Positions 8,052 through 17,474 are shown, counted from the stretch's first letter. The stretch is DNA of 64,000 bases from Alginatibacterium sediminis (GCF_003610775.1 NZ_RAQO01000007.1:62305-126304), one strand, 5' to 3'. The notes: generated by a model not told the origin, from the letters alone. Translations and numbers: made by a program.

Positions 8052-9959
8052 TTAGCGCAACGTTACTTTTGGATTTTCAGCTGGCTTGTCGAACATTGAG
8101 AAGAAGCTTGCAACTGACTTTACATCGCCATCAATCTGGATATAGCCATCTTGAACCGCTTTAACAAAGTCCACCTTTCCCACCAACAGGCCTAAGAAAA
8201 TCGGCTTGGTCAAATGCACTGTTGCTTTTGGCTCACCGTCAAAATTTTCGTGGAACTGAGCAACACTTCGACGTATTTCAAGCGCATGGGTTTCATCTGA
8301 ATCTTCAAAAGCAAATGCAACGGTAAAGTGCTGATCTTGGCTTCGTTGCGCATTCAATCCAAAGCGCATCCCGGCTACCAATTGTGACGGTTCAAATTCG
8401 GCCATCAAGTCAGGTGCTTGAAGGTTAATTTTCTTGGAGTAATCAATGGTGCCATCTAACTCTTTAGCTGATGTTAGATACCAGTTGCGCCAATTGTTGT
8501 TAGTTTCGCGGTAACCAAGTTCACGAAGCGCTCGCGCTTTAAGTAAACGTGGGCCCATGTCTTCTAAATCAAGGCGGATGATATGGGTGGTGAGCTCAGC
8601 TGACCATTGAAAGTCACCTTTATCAAAGGCTTGCTGAGCTATTCGCAACATTTCGTCCCTACCACCTACAAGCTCTACCATGCGCTTAGATGCTTCTACA
8701 GAGTGAGTTGGATTTAGTGTGGTAGGGTCACCATCGAACCATCCCATTTCTCCAACAAAGATTTGCTTAGCTGCATGCCGAATCGAACCGTAAAAGTCAC
8801 CAAGCCATGGGTGGTTTTCAAGATGCTTTGGTAGCTTAATCTTACGAATTAAATCTTCTTGAGTTGCACCGTCGTTTATCGCTTTAATGGACTGGTCATA
8901 AGTGAATTGTATGGCATCGCGATACGCAGTTAGCGTGTCATCAACGTGTTTAGCACCAACCACCGGGCGGCCATGAGAGACCATCAAGGTTTCAGCTTGA
9001 TACTCAAGTAATGTATCAACTCCTGGGAACCATATACTTGGGTCACGGTACTGTGTACCGCGAATGGTGTGTAGGTTAGGGAAACTTTCGCCTTGAATAA
9101 CTTCAGAACCAAATAACAGCTCAAAATCTGGGAAGTAGGCCGTTATCTCATCAGAGGCTTCTGATGGGACGTGCTTAAACTCAACCTTAATACCTTCAAT
9201 TTCCATATCCAATTGGCCAAATTTTCCTTCAACAAAGGTATTTGGTGCAATCAAACTGTGCTCCAAAATTTCAAAGTCCGGACCTAAACCACCATTAATA
9301 CGTCCACCTTCTTCAACTTCAAGCAAGGTACCTAAGGAGTAATCAACACGAAAACCAAGTGCAGGACCGGTTCCGCCCATAGAGCCTTTAACCACGTTAG
9401 CCATAAACGTGTCATGAGCGATGATTTTTGCTTGTTCAGCTGCTTCGATTCCGCGAACACCAGCATAGTGATCAGGGTGCCAATGCGAGTACATTATCGC
9501 AGCAACAGGTTTTTGATTACCCGTTACTTTGCGAAAATCAGCCATAACAGCTTCCATTTTCTCAACCGATTCAACCGGGTCAAAAATGAGAAGTCCATTG
9601 TCGCCATCTACTATCATTGGCGAGGTCAAACCGTAACCGTAGACTTGGAAAAAAGTTTCTTTGTAAGCAAAGATCCCTTTTTCCATCTTCTGTGAATGTG
9701 CAGTTAGCTGCGGGTGAACTTTATCTGATACATCAAAATAGGCATTATTCCCGCCAGTAGCTGTCCAGGTCATATCTTTATTGTCACCATGCCAGAAATG
9801 GGTAGCACCTGAGCCTTCGCCCAAGTAGTAATCATGGGAAAGGGTTGGGATAGTCACGCTAACATCATCAAAACGATGACCATGGTTTGCACCTGCCTTG
9901 GCTGGTAGTGTGAGAGAACTTGCGAGGAGAACTGATAAAGCTAGGATAGATTTTTTCAT
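8052..9959 (-). CDS. SdsA-like alkylsulfatase (metallo-beta-lactamase fold), exported
   Basis: A 635-residue secreted enzyme of the linear primary-alkylsulfatase family (SdsA1/BDS1), which cleaves alkyl sulfate esters such as dodecyl sulfate to alcohol and sulfate. MKKSILALS... with cleavage near AKAGA is a typical signal peptide. The zinc site SHWHPDH (about residues 158-164) is the HxHxDH motif of the fold; the family's GSEVIQGESFPNLHTIRG block and a late SHGRP follow. The central part matches the dimerisation domain and the last 120 residues an SCP2-like domain. A GTG 9 bases upstream is an alternative start; neither has a strong ribosome site. It heads a probable operon and is divergent from a LysR gene. 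Confidence 0.9.
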   Translation of the reverse strand: MKKSILALSVLLASSLTLPAKAGANHGHRFDDVSVTIPTLSHDYYLGEGSGATHFWHGDNKDMTWTATGGNNAYFDVSDKVHPQLTAHSQKMEKGIFAYKETFFQVYGYGLTSPMIVDGDNGLLIFDPVESVEKMEAVMADFRKVTGNQKPVAAIMYSHWHPDHYAGVRGIEAAEQAKIIAHDTFMANVVKGSMGGTGPALGFRVDYSLGTLLEVEEGGRINGGLGPDFEILEHSLIAPNTFVEGKFGQLDMEIEGIKVEFKHVPSEASDEITAYFPDFELLFGSEVIQGESFPNLHTIRGTQYRDPSIWFPGVDTLLEYQAETLMVSHGRPVVGAKHVDDTLTAYRDAIQFTYDQSIKAINDGATQEDLIRKIKLPKHLENHPWLGDFYGSIRHAAKQIFVGEMGWFDGDPTTLNPTHSVEASKRMVELVGGRDEMLRIAQQAFDKGDFQWSAELTTHIIRLDLEDMGPRLLKARALRELGYRETNNNWRNWYLTSAKELDGTIDYSKKINLQAPDLMAEFEPSQLVAGMRFGLNAQRSQDQHFTVAFAFEDSDETHALEIRRSVAQFHENFDGEPKATVHLTKPIFLGLLVGKVDFVKAVQDGYIQIDGDVKSVASFFSMFDKPAENPKVTLR

Positions 9960-10038
9960 ATTGAACACGATTCACTAACAGAAATTGTTACAGTGATTTT
10001 ATTGAAGTTGCTCAAAAGATGGCTGATATATGATATAA

Positions 10039-10051
10039 GATATTTAATATC
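10039..10051. promoter_or_regulatory. Candidate LysR operator between the alkylsulfatase and lysR
   Basis: GATATTTAATATC is a perfect interrupted palindrome containing the T-N11-A pattern used by LysR regulators. Further GATAT-like half-sites precede it (10025-10038). It lies 30 bp before lysR and about 80 bp upstream of the alkylsulfatase, as expected for a shared activator/autorepressor site. Confidence 0.5.
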
Positions 10052-10080
10052 ACGCACCATTATTGATGGAGTTGTAAGTA

Positions 10081-11001
10081 ATGAAGCATTCAGACTATAG
10101 CTTGATTCCAACCTTTGTCGCGATTGTTGAAGAGAAAAACTATACCAAGGCCGCGAAACGACTAGGTATCAGTCAGTCAGCAGTAAGCCAAGCGGTGATT
10201 CGGCTCAAGGAGGTGTTTAAGGATGCACTGTTTATACGCTCAAGTCATGGTGTAGAGCCAACTCAGTATGCCTTGGATATTTACCCAGCCTTAGCCAGCG
10301 CTGTCGAGAATATTGCGTATATGATGCCAGAGTATCAACGCTTTGACCCAAGAGCTTGCGACAAACAGTTTGGAATCTCATCGTTAAGCGTTTTTGGTTT
10401 TACAATTTTGCCTGAGCTTGCATCGCTTCTACGTCGCAGCGCGCCAATGGCAAGCATGAAGGTAGAGCCGCTGTATAATAATGAAGTGAGCAGTATGTTA
10501 CGCTCACAGCATAGTGACCTCGTTATCGATGCGCATTCAAACCGCTATCCACAATTGCGATCTAAAGTCATTATGGAAGACACCTTAAGTGTCATGTGCC
10601 GCATTGATCACCCTCGCCTCACCGGCAACTCGATCTCCGTCGAACAGTTTCTAGCGGAAAAACATGTCACTCATTCACAGTTAGACCAAAAATCAGGATA
10701 CCTAGTTGGCAGGGGACTGAAAGATGAAGCAATTTTAACGAAACGCAGTATCGCTTGGCAGTGCAGTAGCATTATGGAAATGCTACCGGTTGTAGAGCGC
10801 TGCGACTATATTGCTGTATTGCCGCAAAAATTGGTCGATCAATACCTGCATGTACACAAGCTAAAACAGCTTAAAGCTCAGTTTTTACTCGAGCCAATTC
10901 AAATTGCAATCTATTGGCATTCGTCGCGTACCAACGACCCAAGCCATCGCTGGTTAAGAAGCCAAGTAGAGCTTGCCGCAATGCAATACTCGAATCGTTA
11001 A
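10081..11001 (+). CDS. LysR family transcriptional regulator
   Basis: A 306-residue regulator. The N-terminal winged helix-turn-helix (residues 5-65, core NYTKAAKRLGISQSAVSQAV) is followed by the two-lobed LysR substrate-binding domain from about residue 90 to 300. GGAG lies 8 bases before the ATG. It is divergent from the alkylsulfatase operon, the usual arrangement for a LysR activator and its target, so it probably responds to a sulfate ester or its product. The domain resembles the NodD/SyrM/LeuO-like subgroup, but the effector is not predictable. Confidence 0.92.
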   Translation: MKHSDYSLIPTFVAIVEEKNYTKAAKRLGISQSAVSQAVIRLKEVFKDALFIRSSHGVEPTQYALDIYPALASAVENIAYMMPEYQRFDPRACDKQFGISSLSVFGFTILPELASLLRRSAPMASMKVEPLYNNEVSSMLRSQHSDLVIDAHSNRYPQLRSKVIMEDTLSVMCRIDHPRLTGNSISVEQFLAEKHVTHSQLDQKSGYLVGRGLKDEAILTKRSIAWQCSSIMEMLPVVERCDYIAVLPQKLVDQYLHVHKLKQLKAQFLLEPIQIAIYWHSSRTNDPSHRWLRSQVELAAMQYSNR

Positions 11002-11027
11002 AAGCGGCGATGTTAGATTTGTAAGTA

Positions 11028-11819
11028 TTAGACAAAAATCTTAGCTTGCGAATACAAGACTGCATGACCTGAGACCAATACCCTGCCAGCGTCAATTTTA
11101 CAGTAAAGCACACCACCGCGTTTTGAAGCTTGGTAGGCAATCAATTCATTTTTGCCAAGTGAGTTTGCCCAATAAGGTGCAAGACCGGAGTGAATGGAAC
11201 CCGTTACTGGATCTTCATCACCACCACTAGCTGGCCAAAAATACCGCGAGATAAAGTCGTATTGTTCAGACGGACCCGTCACTACAACATCTAAGGGCGC
11301 TAAGGTCTTTAAGAGCTCAGATTGGTATTGAACTTTGTTGACGTCATCGGCTGTACTATATACAGCAAAGTAGGCTTGGCGATTTAAAAGCACTGTTTTG
11401 GGTGCTATCGATAAGCCTTTAAGTAAGGCTGGTGGAACATCGCTGCAAACTTGCGGGCATTGATTTGGAAAGATCATTTCTATACGTCCATCTTCAAGCT
11501 GTTGAACTTTCAGATCACCGACTTTCAAGGTGGAGAAGATTAGGTCGCCACCGCCCCCAAGTTGATTAAAAATCACAAAGGCCGAAGCCAACGTTGCATG
11601 CCCACAAAAATCGATTTCGGTAAGCGGAGAGAACCATCGTATCTCATAATGGTTTGGGCCAATAAGCTTAATAAAAGCTGTTTCTGATAGATTATTCTCG
11701 ACTGCGATATTTTGCATCAGCGCTTCGTCTAACCAGTCATCAATGGGCACAATCGCTGCAGAATTGCCTTTGAATAATTCAGCAGTAAACGCATCGACTA
11801 TGTATTGATCAAAATCCAT
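11028..11819 (-). CDS. PhzF family protein (isomerase/epimerase-like fold)
   Basis: A 263-residue member of the PhzF/YddE superfamily, which has the diaminopimelate-epimerase fold and includes isomerases of small metabolites. The start MDFDQYIVDAFTAELFKGN is the family N-terminus, with the glutamate (NNLSETAF) that acts as catalytic base. The late block SGGDEDPVTGSIHSGLAPYW is the second family signature. I place the start at 11819, where AAGGAAATC precedes the ATG; a longer frame to 11879 adds 20 residues that do not fit the family. The substrate is unknown. It stands alone, converging with lysR. Confidence 0.88.
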   Translation of the reverse strand: MDFDQYIVDAFTAELFKGNSAAIVPIDDWLDEALMQNIAVENNLSETAFIKLIGPNHYEIRWFSPLTEIDFCGHATLASAFVIFNQLGGGGDLIFSTLKVGDLKVQQLEDGRIEMIFPNQCPQVCSDVPPALLKGLSIAPKTVLLNRQAYFAVYSTADDVNKVQYQSELLKTLAPLDVVVTGPSEQYDFISRYFWPASGGDEDPVTGSIHSGLAPYWANSLGKNELIAYQASKRGGVLYCKIDAGRVLVSGHAVLYSQAKIFV

Positions 11820-12093
11820 TTTTGATTTCCTTTTAGAAAGCATTAGCATCTGGAGAAACACTATATCAAAGTAGCTCATGGCGTTAGTAACATATAGTGT
11901 TGCAACAAAAAGTCATTAACTAACTAAGACTCCTTTGCTTAGAAAGAGGTTGGGGGGTTCTTCGAAGTTGCCTTAAAGAGTTAACTGCGCCAGCCTAGAC
12001 TACCTTTCCCGTTTGAGGCGTTCGCAATACGGCATGTAACCGCATTATTATTAAATCACGCAATTCGTTATTTCAGCGATGTCTGAGACTCCG

Positions 12094-12483
12094 CTATAAA
12101 AGGTCCATCATTTCGCGTAATTTGTCGATAGGTTGAATACCAAGGGCTTGGCTGTGCCACGCAAATTGGTCGCCAATAAACCGAGGGAAAATATGCAAAT
12201 GATAGTGAGACAGTTCGTTAAACCGACCATTATTTTGTATCAAGGTAATACCGTCGGGTTTAAATTTGCTTTGAATCCGTTTATATAGATCCCTGGCTAC
12301 CGCGTTTATTTCGCTGTAAATGTGATCAGGTAAATCAATTAGCGATTCATAGGTACGTTTGGGGCAAATAAGTATATGACCGAAATTAATCGGATCGTGA
12401 TCAGCAAATGCAATAACGTCGTTTGATTCGAAGACAATTACCGCTTCAATTTCACGAGCTACTATCTGTTCAACAATCGTCAT
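12094..12483 (-). CDS. HIT family hydrolase
   Basis: A 129-residue histidine-triad protein. The triad HYHLHIFPR near residue 98 is the HxHxH catalytic motif that hydrolyses or transfers nucleotidyl groups. The N-terminal block VFESNDVIAFADHDPINFGHILICPK is the usual nucleotide-binding sheet. I chose the ATG at 12483, preceded by AAGGGAAGG; an ATG 24 bases upstream has no site. Members hydrolyse dinucleoside polyphosphates or AMP conjugates; the exact substrate is not visible. It lies 56 bp downstream of a Nudix gene on the same strand, so the two may be cotranscribed. Confidence 0.9.
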   Translation of the reverse strand: MTIVEQIVAREIEAVIVFESNDVIAFADHDPINFGHILICPKRTYESLIDLPDHIYSEINAVARDLYKRIQSKFKPDGITLIQNNGRFNELSHYHLHIFPRFIGDQFAWHSQALGIQPIDKLREMMDLL

Positions 12484-12539
12484 AAACCTTCCCTTTTGGG
12501 TATGCATGTACCTTTTATTTCAACACCACTCACAACACC

Positions 12540-12998
12540 CTATGAAGACTGAATATCGAGCTTAAGCATTGCATTGGGTTTGTTATCCACAAAGTAAGAC
12601 CAAATGTGATCGTAGAGCGCATGTTGACCGGGGAATGGGGTTAAAGCTTTAGCTTGCTCTAGTGAACACCAACGATAGTGGGTGTGCTCGTCATTGAGGA
12701 TCACAGCTTGATTATCGCGGCAAAGCACCACAAATACCGGAATAAACTGAATGACGTTAACTTGAGGCTCAAAGAATTGCTCCATGAAATGAGCGCTATA
12801 TAAAGAACCCACTTCAATTTGGGTTTCTTCTTTAAACTCTCGAATAATTGCCTGCCAGCCCAGTTCACTGCCTTCAATTGAACCGGCAACATGACACCAA
12901 AATTCGCCTTTCACCCGCTTCATTAATAGCATTTTTGTTTCGCCATCGACACGCGAAAGGGCAACCCCAGATACAATTGAGGTGTTTAAAGGGATCAT
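12540..12998 (-). CDS. NUDIX hydrolase
   Basis: A 152-residue Nudix hydrolase. The Nudix box, G-x5-E-x7-REFKEET-x-I, runs from about residue 39 to 61, with the metal-binding glutamates present. It should hydrolyse a nucleoside diphosphate linked to another group. The segment around HTHYRWCSLEQAKAL recalls the dATP pyrophosphohydrolase-like (NudB) group, but I would not assign it. AAGGAG sits 6 bases before the ATG. It precedes the HIT gene; both act on nucleotides. Confidence 0.9.
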   Translation of the reverse strand: MIPLNTSIVSGVALSRVDGETKMLLMKRVKGEFWCHVAGSIEGSELGWQAIIREFKEETQIEVGSLYSAHFMEQFFEPQVNVIQFIPVFVVLCRDNQAVILNDEHTHYRWCSLEQAKALTPFPGQHALYDHIWSYFVDNKPNAMLKLDIQSS

Positions 12999-13277
12999 AG
13001 CCTACTCCTTAAGCAATTTGTCTAAACAGGTCAAAACTGGGATGTTTTCTAGGTAACGATTAAATTCGAAAGACTAATATCTAGGATAATACTAGACATT
13101 TTTTATATATTAATCAAAAGCTAAGGCTAGCAATAGTAATAGTAGTATTCTTAGTGCTAATGAGATAAGAGTATGTCGATTGATGTGAACCTTACAATGG
13201 TTATCTGAACCGAGCTAACTCGAAAGCAGCTGCTGGGAGCGAGTGTAAAGATTGGTGCCAGTGGTGTTTACCGACAG

Positions 13278-15125
13278 TCAATATAAATAAGCAGCTCCAG
13301 TATTCGTTGCTGCATCATCACCGAGACTATTAACGCCACTTGTCGAAGAGTCTTCGTCTGTTGTACCTATGACCAAGGTATTACCATCACCACTTAGGAC
13401 AATGGAGTAACCAAACAAATCTTGATCGCTTGGATTAGATGCCTTTATAAATGCATTTTGCTGCCAAAGATCCCCACTTCCATCATAAACAAATTGATAC
13501 ACGGCTCCCGTATTTAGGCTTAAGTCATCTTCAATACTATTGATGCCTATACCACTTGAGTCTTCCTGCGTAGCTCCAATCGCCAACACGGTACCGTCAT
13601 GACTAAGAGCAACTGACTCACCAAACCCATCTCCATCGCCGGTATTACTAGATTTTATGTACGAGTGCTCTCTCCAATTGGAAACGCTTGCATCATATAC
13701 GAATAGGTAAGCTGCACCCGCATCGCTAGCGGCTTCATCGGAACTACTATTAACTCCTAAAGAAGATGAGTCTTCAGCGAAAGCACCAACAGCCAAAGTG
13801 TTTCCTGTGCTATCTAAATCAATCGAAAATCCGAAATTGTCTCCGGCACCGGAATTGGAAGCTTTTATATAAGCTTCTTGGCTCCATAGACTGCTCAACT
13901 GGTTATAACGAAATAGATAAACCGCTCCTGAATCAACGGCTAAGTCATCGTCTGTAGAGTTAATGCCGCTACTTGACGAGTCTTCCATAAACGCCCCTAC
14001 CGCCAGGGTATTGCCATCCAGGCTTAAGGAAACAGCGAATCCAAATAGGTCATCATTAGATGGATTAGATGACTTAATATAGACTTGCTCACTCCAGGTA
14101 CTGGTTAACGGGTTATAACGAAATACATAGGCTGCCCCAGAGTCAAAATTCAATCCCAGATCAGTTGCATATACACCTGATGAACCAGAGTCTTCACTGT
14201 ATGCGCCAGCCGCGAAAACAAAGCCATCTCCATTGATAGAAACAGAGAATCCAAAACTATCATTTCCTCCAGCATTGGACGCCTTGAAAATTGACTGTTC
14301 ACTCCAGGAATTGCTTGATGTATCAAAGCGAAACAAATAAACAGCTCCTGAATCACTGCTAATCGAATCTTCACTTGGCGCACCCACAATCAGCGTATTA
14401 CCGTCAGCACTTAGCGCCACTGAGTAGCCAAAAAGGTCAGTTCCACCAGAGCTTGAATCTTTGATGTAGGCTTGCTGCTGCCAACGTTTGGTACTGACGT
14501 CTAGGCGATACAGATAAACAGCTCCTGAAGGCGGACCTAGATCGTCTGGTATACTATTTATTCCCGTAGAACTTGAATCTTCTAAAGGAGCACCGATAGC
14601 CAATGTGCTTCCATCGTCACTGATGTCCAATGACTGAGTATAACGGTTGTTGTCGCCCGGATTGCTGGCTTTAACGTAGCCGATCATTTGGGTCAGTTCA
14701 TCAGCATCAATGCTTTTTTCAGAGCTTAGTTCAAGATCAGAGCCACTATCAGCCAAAATGAAATAGCTTGCTTCTACCGCTGTGATTAGGTTCACGACTT
14801 CAATCGTTGACGAGAGCACATCGCTGACAGTCGCCAACGAAAGACATGAGTTTTGCTGAGATAAATCGCGTTCGCAAATGGTATAGCTGATGCCCGTGAT
14901 ACTAGCGTCAGCCAAGGGGCTCTCCCACGTTAGTGTCATTTGCTTGATGGTCCCGGAGCCATCAATATAACCGTCACTTGCGGATTCTATGCTGACTAAG
15001 TTGAAGGCTTGCAGATAAACGGCATTGACGTTTTGTTGTTGAGGATTATTGTCCGAACAAGCGATACACAATAATGCACTCATGACCATCACCAAAATTT
15101 GGTGTTTCATCAAAGCCATAAACAT
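13278..15125 (-). CDS. Putative lipoprotein with seven FG-GAP (integrin-like propeller) repeats
   Basis: A 615-residue exported protein. A hydrophobic N-terminus ends in LLCIACSDNN, an imperfect lipobox. Residues about 30-140 look like a fibronectin-III-type sandwich (LTWESPLADASITGISYTI). From about 150 to the end there are seven repeats of about 60 residues, each with a pattern like FGYSVALSADGNTLIVGAPSEDS...SGAVYLFR: FG, then DG, then GA-x-x-EDSS with acidic residues suited to calcium. Seven repeats make one closed beta-propeller of the integrin alpha type. The role is probably surface adhesion or binding. ATGs at 15119 and 15110 are alternative starts. Confidence 0.8.
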   Translation of the reverse strand: MFMALMKHQILVMVMSALLCIACSDNNPQQQNVNAVYLQAFNLVSIESASDGYIDGSGTIKQMTLTWESPLADASITGISYTICERDLSQQNSCLSLATVSDVLSSTIEVVNLITAVEASYFILADSGSDLELSSEKSIDADELTQMIGYVKASNPGDNNRYTQSLDISDDGSTLAIGAPLEDSSSTGINSIPDDLGPPSGAVYLYRLDVSTKRWQQQAYIKDSSSGGTDLFGYSVALSADGNTLIVGAPSEDSISSDSGAVYLFRFDTSSNSWSEQSIFKASNAGGNDSFGFSVSINGDGFVFAAGAYSEDSGSSGVYATDLGLNFDSGAAYVFRYNPLTSTWSEQVYIKSSNPSNDDLFGFAVSLSLDGNTLAVGAFMEDSSSSGINSTDDDLAVDSGAVYLFRYNQLSSLWSQEAYIKASNSGAGDNFGFSIDLDSTGNTLAVGAFAEDSSSLGVNSSSDEAASDAGAAYLFVYDASVSNWREHSYIKSSNTGDGDGFGESVALSHDGTVLAIGATQEDSSGIGINSIEDDLSLNTGAVYQFVYDGSGDLWQQNAFIKASNPSDQDLFGYSIVLSGDGNTLVIGTTDEDSSTSGVNSLGDDAATNTGAAYLY

Positions 15126-15270
15126 TCCCGCCCGAACAAACTGTTATAAAATTGTAACAGAATAACCAAAAGCGCCAAGCAATGACCCTGGCAAAACTAA
15201 CAGCCCAGGTGAAGCTATCGCCGAGTGATTTGATTACCGGTTAAATACACAAGTATTTGCAGCAAAACCA

Positions 15271-15567
15271 TTACACTTGATAGTCAAAAACCACGATATC
15301 GTCGAGCAAAGGCACAAATTTTTTCTTTAAGGCTTCATGTTCAGGGTGTGGCAAATAATTTTGACGCCCTTTTTCATTGGCAAAACTCATCAACACACAA
15401 TAACTGTAACCTTGATTGAGTGACTCAGGACTGTCATTCAAGCCCCATTCGACATTTACCACTCCATCTATTTTATTTGGAATAGATTCAAATAAGACTT
15501 TGATTTTTGCTATGTCATTCGTATCGACAGTAGCCTTAAACTTAATCAGTAAAATATGTCGTATCAT
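15271..15567 (-). CDS. Dabb family protein (stress-responsive alpha/beta barrel)
   Basis: A 98-residue protein starting MIRHILLIKFK, the first strand of the ferredoxin-like Dabb barrel; the core continues with VEWGLNDSPESLNQGY and ends HPEHEALKKKFVPLLDDIVVFDY, the conserved second half. Members form dimeric alpha/beta barrels; a few are enzymes, most have no known reaction. GGAGAC precedes the ATG. It is cytoplasmic, with no clear operon partner. Confidence 0.88.
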   Translation of the reverse strand: MIRHILLIKFKATVDTNDIAKIKVLFESIPNKIDGVVNVEWGLNDSPESLNQGYSYCVLMSFANEKGRQNYLPHPEHEALKKKFVPLLDDIVVFDYQV

Positions 15568-15665
15568 ACGGTCTCCAAGAGTTGCCTACCAAGGTCAACA
15601 CACTTAAAAGCGTAAGCTAAAAAATGGTGATGCTCTTGCCCTATCGTTTACGCCTCGGCGTTTGC

Positions 15666-16838
15666 TTAAGCCTTCACTATACTCGCAACAGCGCGACGCG
15701 GTGTATGAGCAGTTTTTGCCGCATGGCCAAGGCGCACTAACATCTGAACGGTGTGATTTTCTGGTATAGAAAAATACTGCTTAAAATCCTCTTGTAGCGG
15801 TAACATGTCTTGATACTCTTGTAAGACTTGGCTCATTGGATGCTGTGCGATGCCCATCTTTGTGCTGGTTAAGTTTAACCTACAATATTCCCTACCGACT
15901 TGGACTTGTTGTTGGCGGCTATTTCCTGGGCTACTGAGCAAGGCAAAGCTCGCTGTCGATTCACTAACTGTCTTAGTAAATTGAACACTTTGCTCACCGA
16001 AGGCGGTGCTGTCTTTCTCTGCGCTTTTGCGCGAAAGAAAAAGCGTTTCAGCCACAATTTTTTTAAATCCAGTCACACCTGAATGCGCTAAACCAAATCC
16101 ATCTCGGTACTTGGCAATCTCGGCATCATTAAAACGAAATAGAGCAATGGTTTCTAAGTCACGTTGCTTGTTACTAACTTCAATTGCCATCGCCTTCGTC
16201 AACACCTCTTGCATATACTGACTGGCTTCAGGTTTATCAATAAACAACAATTGCGATACTGGCTTACCCTCATTACTTCGTAAATTGAACGCGCCTAGTT
16301 TTGACTTTTCAGTCTCGCTTAGACGGTGATTGTTGTATTCACGTTTATTGGACTGACGTTCGAGTAAGTAGGGGTAAAGTTCGTCGACCACAGTAGTGTC
16401 TTGTTTTACTAAGGTAATCGAAGCAACTGGTTTTTCGAGTGTTTCTTGGTTCGAGTATTCTCCCTCTGGAAAATAGCTAATCTCAGCTTGGTAACCATGA
16501 CCGCTAGCTGCAATGCTTAAGGTTTCTAAAAATGTCCCCTGCCCTATATGAATTTGGCGGGCTACCGGATCGGTTTGGGGCAAAAGCCGGGTCTGATCGA
16601 CGTACAAATCAAAGCTAGTATCTGAAGTCATTTTAATTAACCACGGCTGAATGTTATGTGGATTGGGGCACAACATCGCCAAAGCTATTAGTTTTAAGCG
16701 GATATCGCTTTGTTCGAGACTTGCTGTACCCCAACCAAACTCAACAGCTTGCTTGTTGTCAGAACAACTAACGATGGAAGAGCCTATAGCTGTTGATGCT
16801 AAACCTAGCCCTACAATGCGAATAAATTGTCTACGTTT
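15666..16838 (-). CDS. Acg-like nitroreductase-fold flavoprotein with Tat signal
   Basis: A 390-residue protein starting MKRRQFIRIVGLGLAS: a twin-arginine motif and hydrophobic stretch, then SIVSC, a possible lipoprotein cleavage site, so it is exported folded, which fits a bound flavin. The rest resembles the Acg/nitroreductase-like family: LCPNPHNIQPW near residue 60 and IAQHPMSQVLQEY near residue 330 are the typical FMN-pocket blocks. GAGGTAG precedes the ATG; a frame open to 16907 is rejected because it lacks a ribosome site and would bury the Tat signal. It is divergent from a MarR gene whose operator overlaps its promoter. Confidence 0.82.
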   Translation of the reverse strand, partial: KRRQFIRIVGLGLASTAIGSSIVSCSDNKQAVEFGWGTASLEQSDIRLKLIALAMLCPNPHNIQPWLIKMTSDTSFDLYVDQTRLLPQTDPVARQIHIGQGTFLETLSIAASGHGYQAEISYFPEGEYSNQETLEKPVASITLVKQDTTVVDELYPYLLERQSNKREYNNHRLSETEKSKLGAFNLRSNEGKPVSQLLFIDKPEASQYMQEVLTKAMAIEVSNKQRDLETIALFRFNDAEIAKYRDGFGLAHSGVTGFKKIVAETLFLSRKSAEKDSTAFGEQSVQFTKTVSESTASFALLSSPGNSRQQQVQVGREYCRLNLTSTKMGIAQHPMSQVLQEYQDMLPLQEDFKQYFSIPENHTVQMLVRLGHAAKTAHTPRRAVASIVKA

Positions 16839-16861
16839 CATATCTACCTCAAATACCAATT

Positions 16862-16907
16862 TACATTCCTTGGAATGAATATTAGTATTCCAAGGAATGT
16901 ATGTCAA
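16862..16907 (-). promoter_or_regulatory. Promoter of the Acg-like gene overlapped by a MarR-type operator
   Basis: On the minus strand TTGACA (16907-16902), 17 bases and TAATAT (16884-16879) form a promoter for the nitroreductase gene. A perfect 15-bp inverted repeat, ACATTCCTTGGAAT plus one flanking base (16862-16876) and its complement (16887-16901), covers the spacer and the likely start site. Each arm is itself nearly palindromic (ATTCC-N2-GGAAT), so two dimers could bind 24 bp apart. The region also lies directly upstream of marR. Confidence 0.75.
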
Positions 16908-16924
16908 TACCTATTGAGGTGATA

Positions 16925-17374
16925 ATGGAAAACAGAGATCAAACCGAAGCGCGTTTAATTATGGTAATGGGGATTGTTCAACAACTGATGGACACCCGGA
17001 AAAACATCCTGTTCTCAGGCTTTGAAATAAACGTTTCTCAATTTGGGCTATTGAGCCATTTTAGCCATACCCCTTCGCGCAGTTGGACAATCTCAGAATT
17101 AGCTACCGTGATGGAAATGAATCAACCGGGAATTACCAAACTGGTTTCAGTTTTATTAGACAAAGGCTTGTTAAGCGCGCAGCTTGATAGTGTAGATAAA
17201 CGCAAACGCCACCTCTCGATTACGAGCCGGGGGGTGCGCTTATGCGGTGAAATAATGGTAAAACTACAACCTGAAATTACTAAGACATTTAGTGCTCTGC
17301 AAGACCAAGAGCTGCAACAAATGCTCACTGTAAATGAAAAGCTGATGGCTTGGTTGGACACTAACCGTCTTTAG
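16925..17374 (+). CDS. MarR family transcriptional regulator
   Basis: A 149-residue regulator with the MarR winged helix-turn-helix: WTISELATVMEMNQPGITKLVSVL is the recognition region, and DSVDKRKRHLSITSRG the wing with its usual D-x-R-x-R-like residues. I start it at the ATG at 16925 because GAGGTGA lies just upstream; the frame also opens at 16901, inside the operator. It is divergent from the Tat-exported nitroreductase and probably represses both, releasing DNA on binding a small aromatic or redox-active compound. Confidence 0.9.
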   Translation: MENRDQTEARLIMVMGIVQQLMDTRKNILFSGFEINVSQFGLLSHFSHTPSRSWTISELATVMEMNQPGITKLVSVLLDKGLLSAQLDSVDKRKRHLSITSRGVRLCGEIMVKLQPEITKTFSALQDQELQQMLTVNEKLMAWLDTNRL

Positions 17375-17474
17375 TAATGCCTCGCACCTATAATTTCAGC
17401 CAAAACCAGGTAAAGTTGTTCGTTAATCCCGGCAAGAAAAGTGGCTATACTTTAGAATGTAGCACCACATGGTG

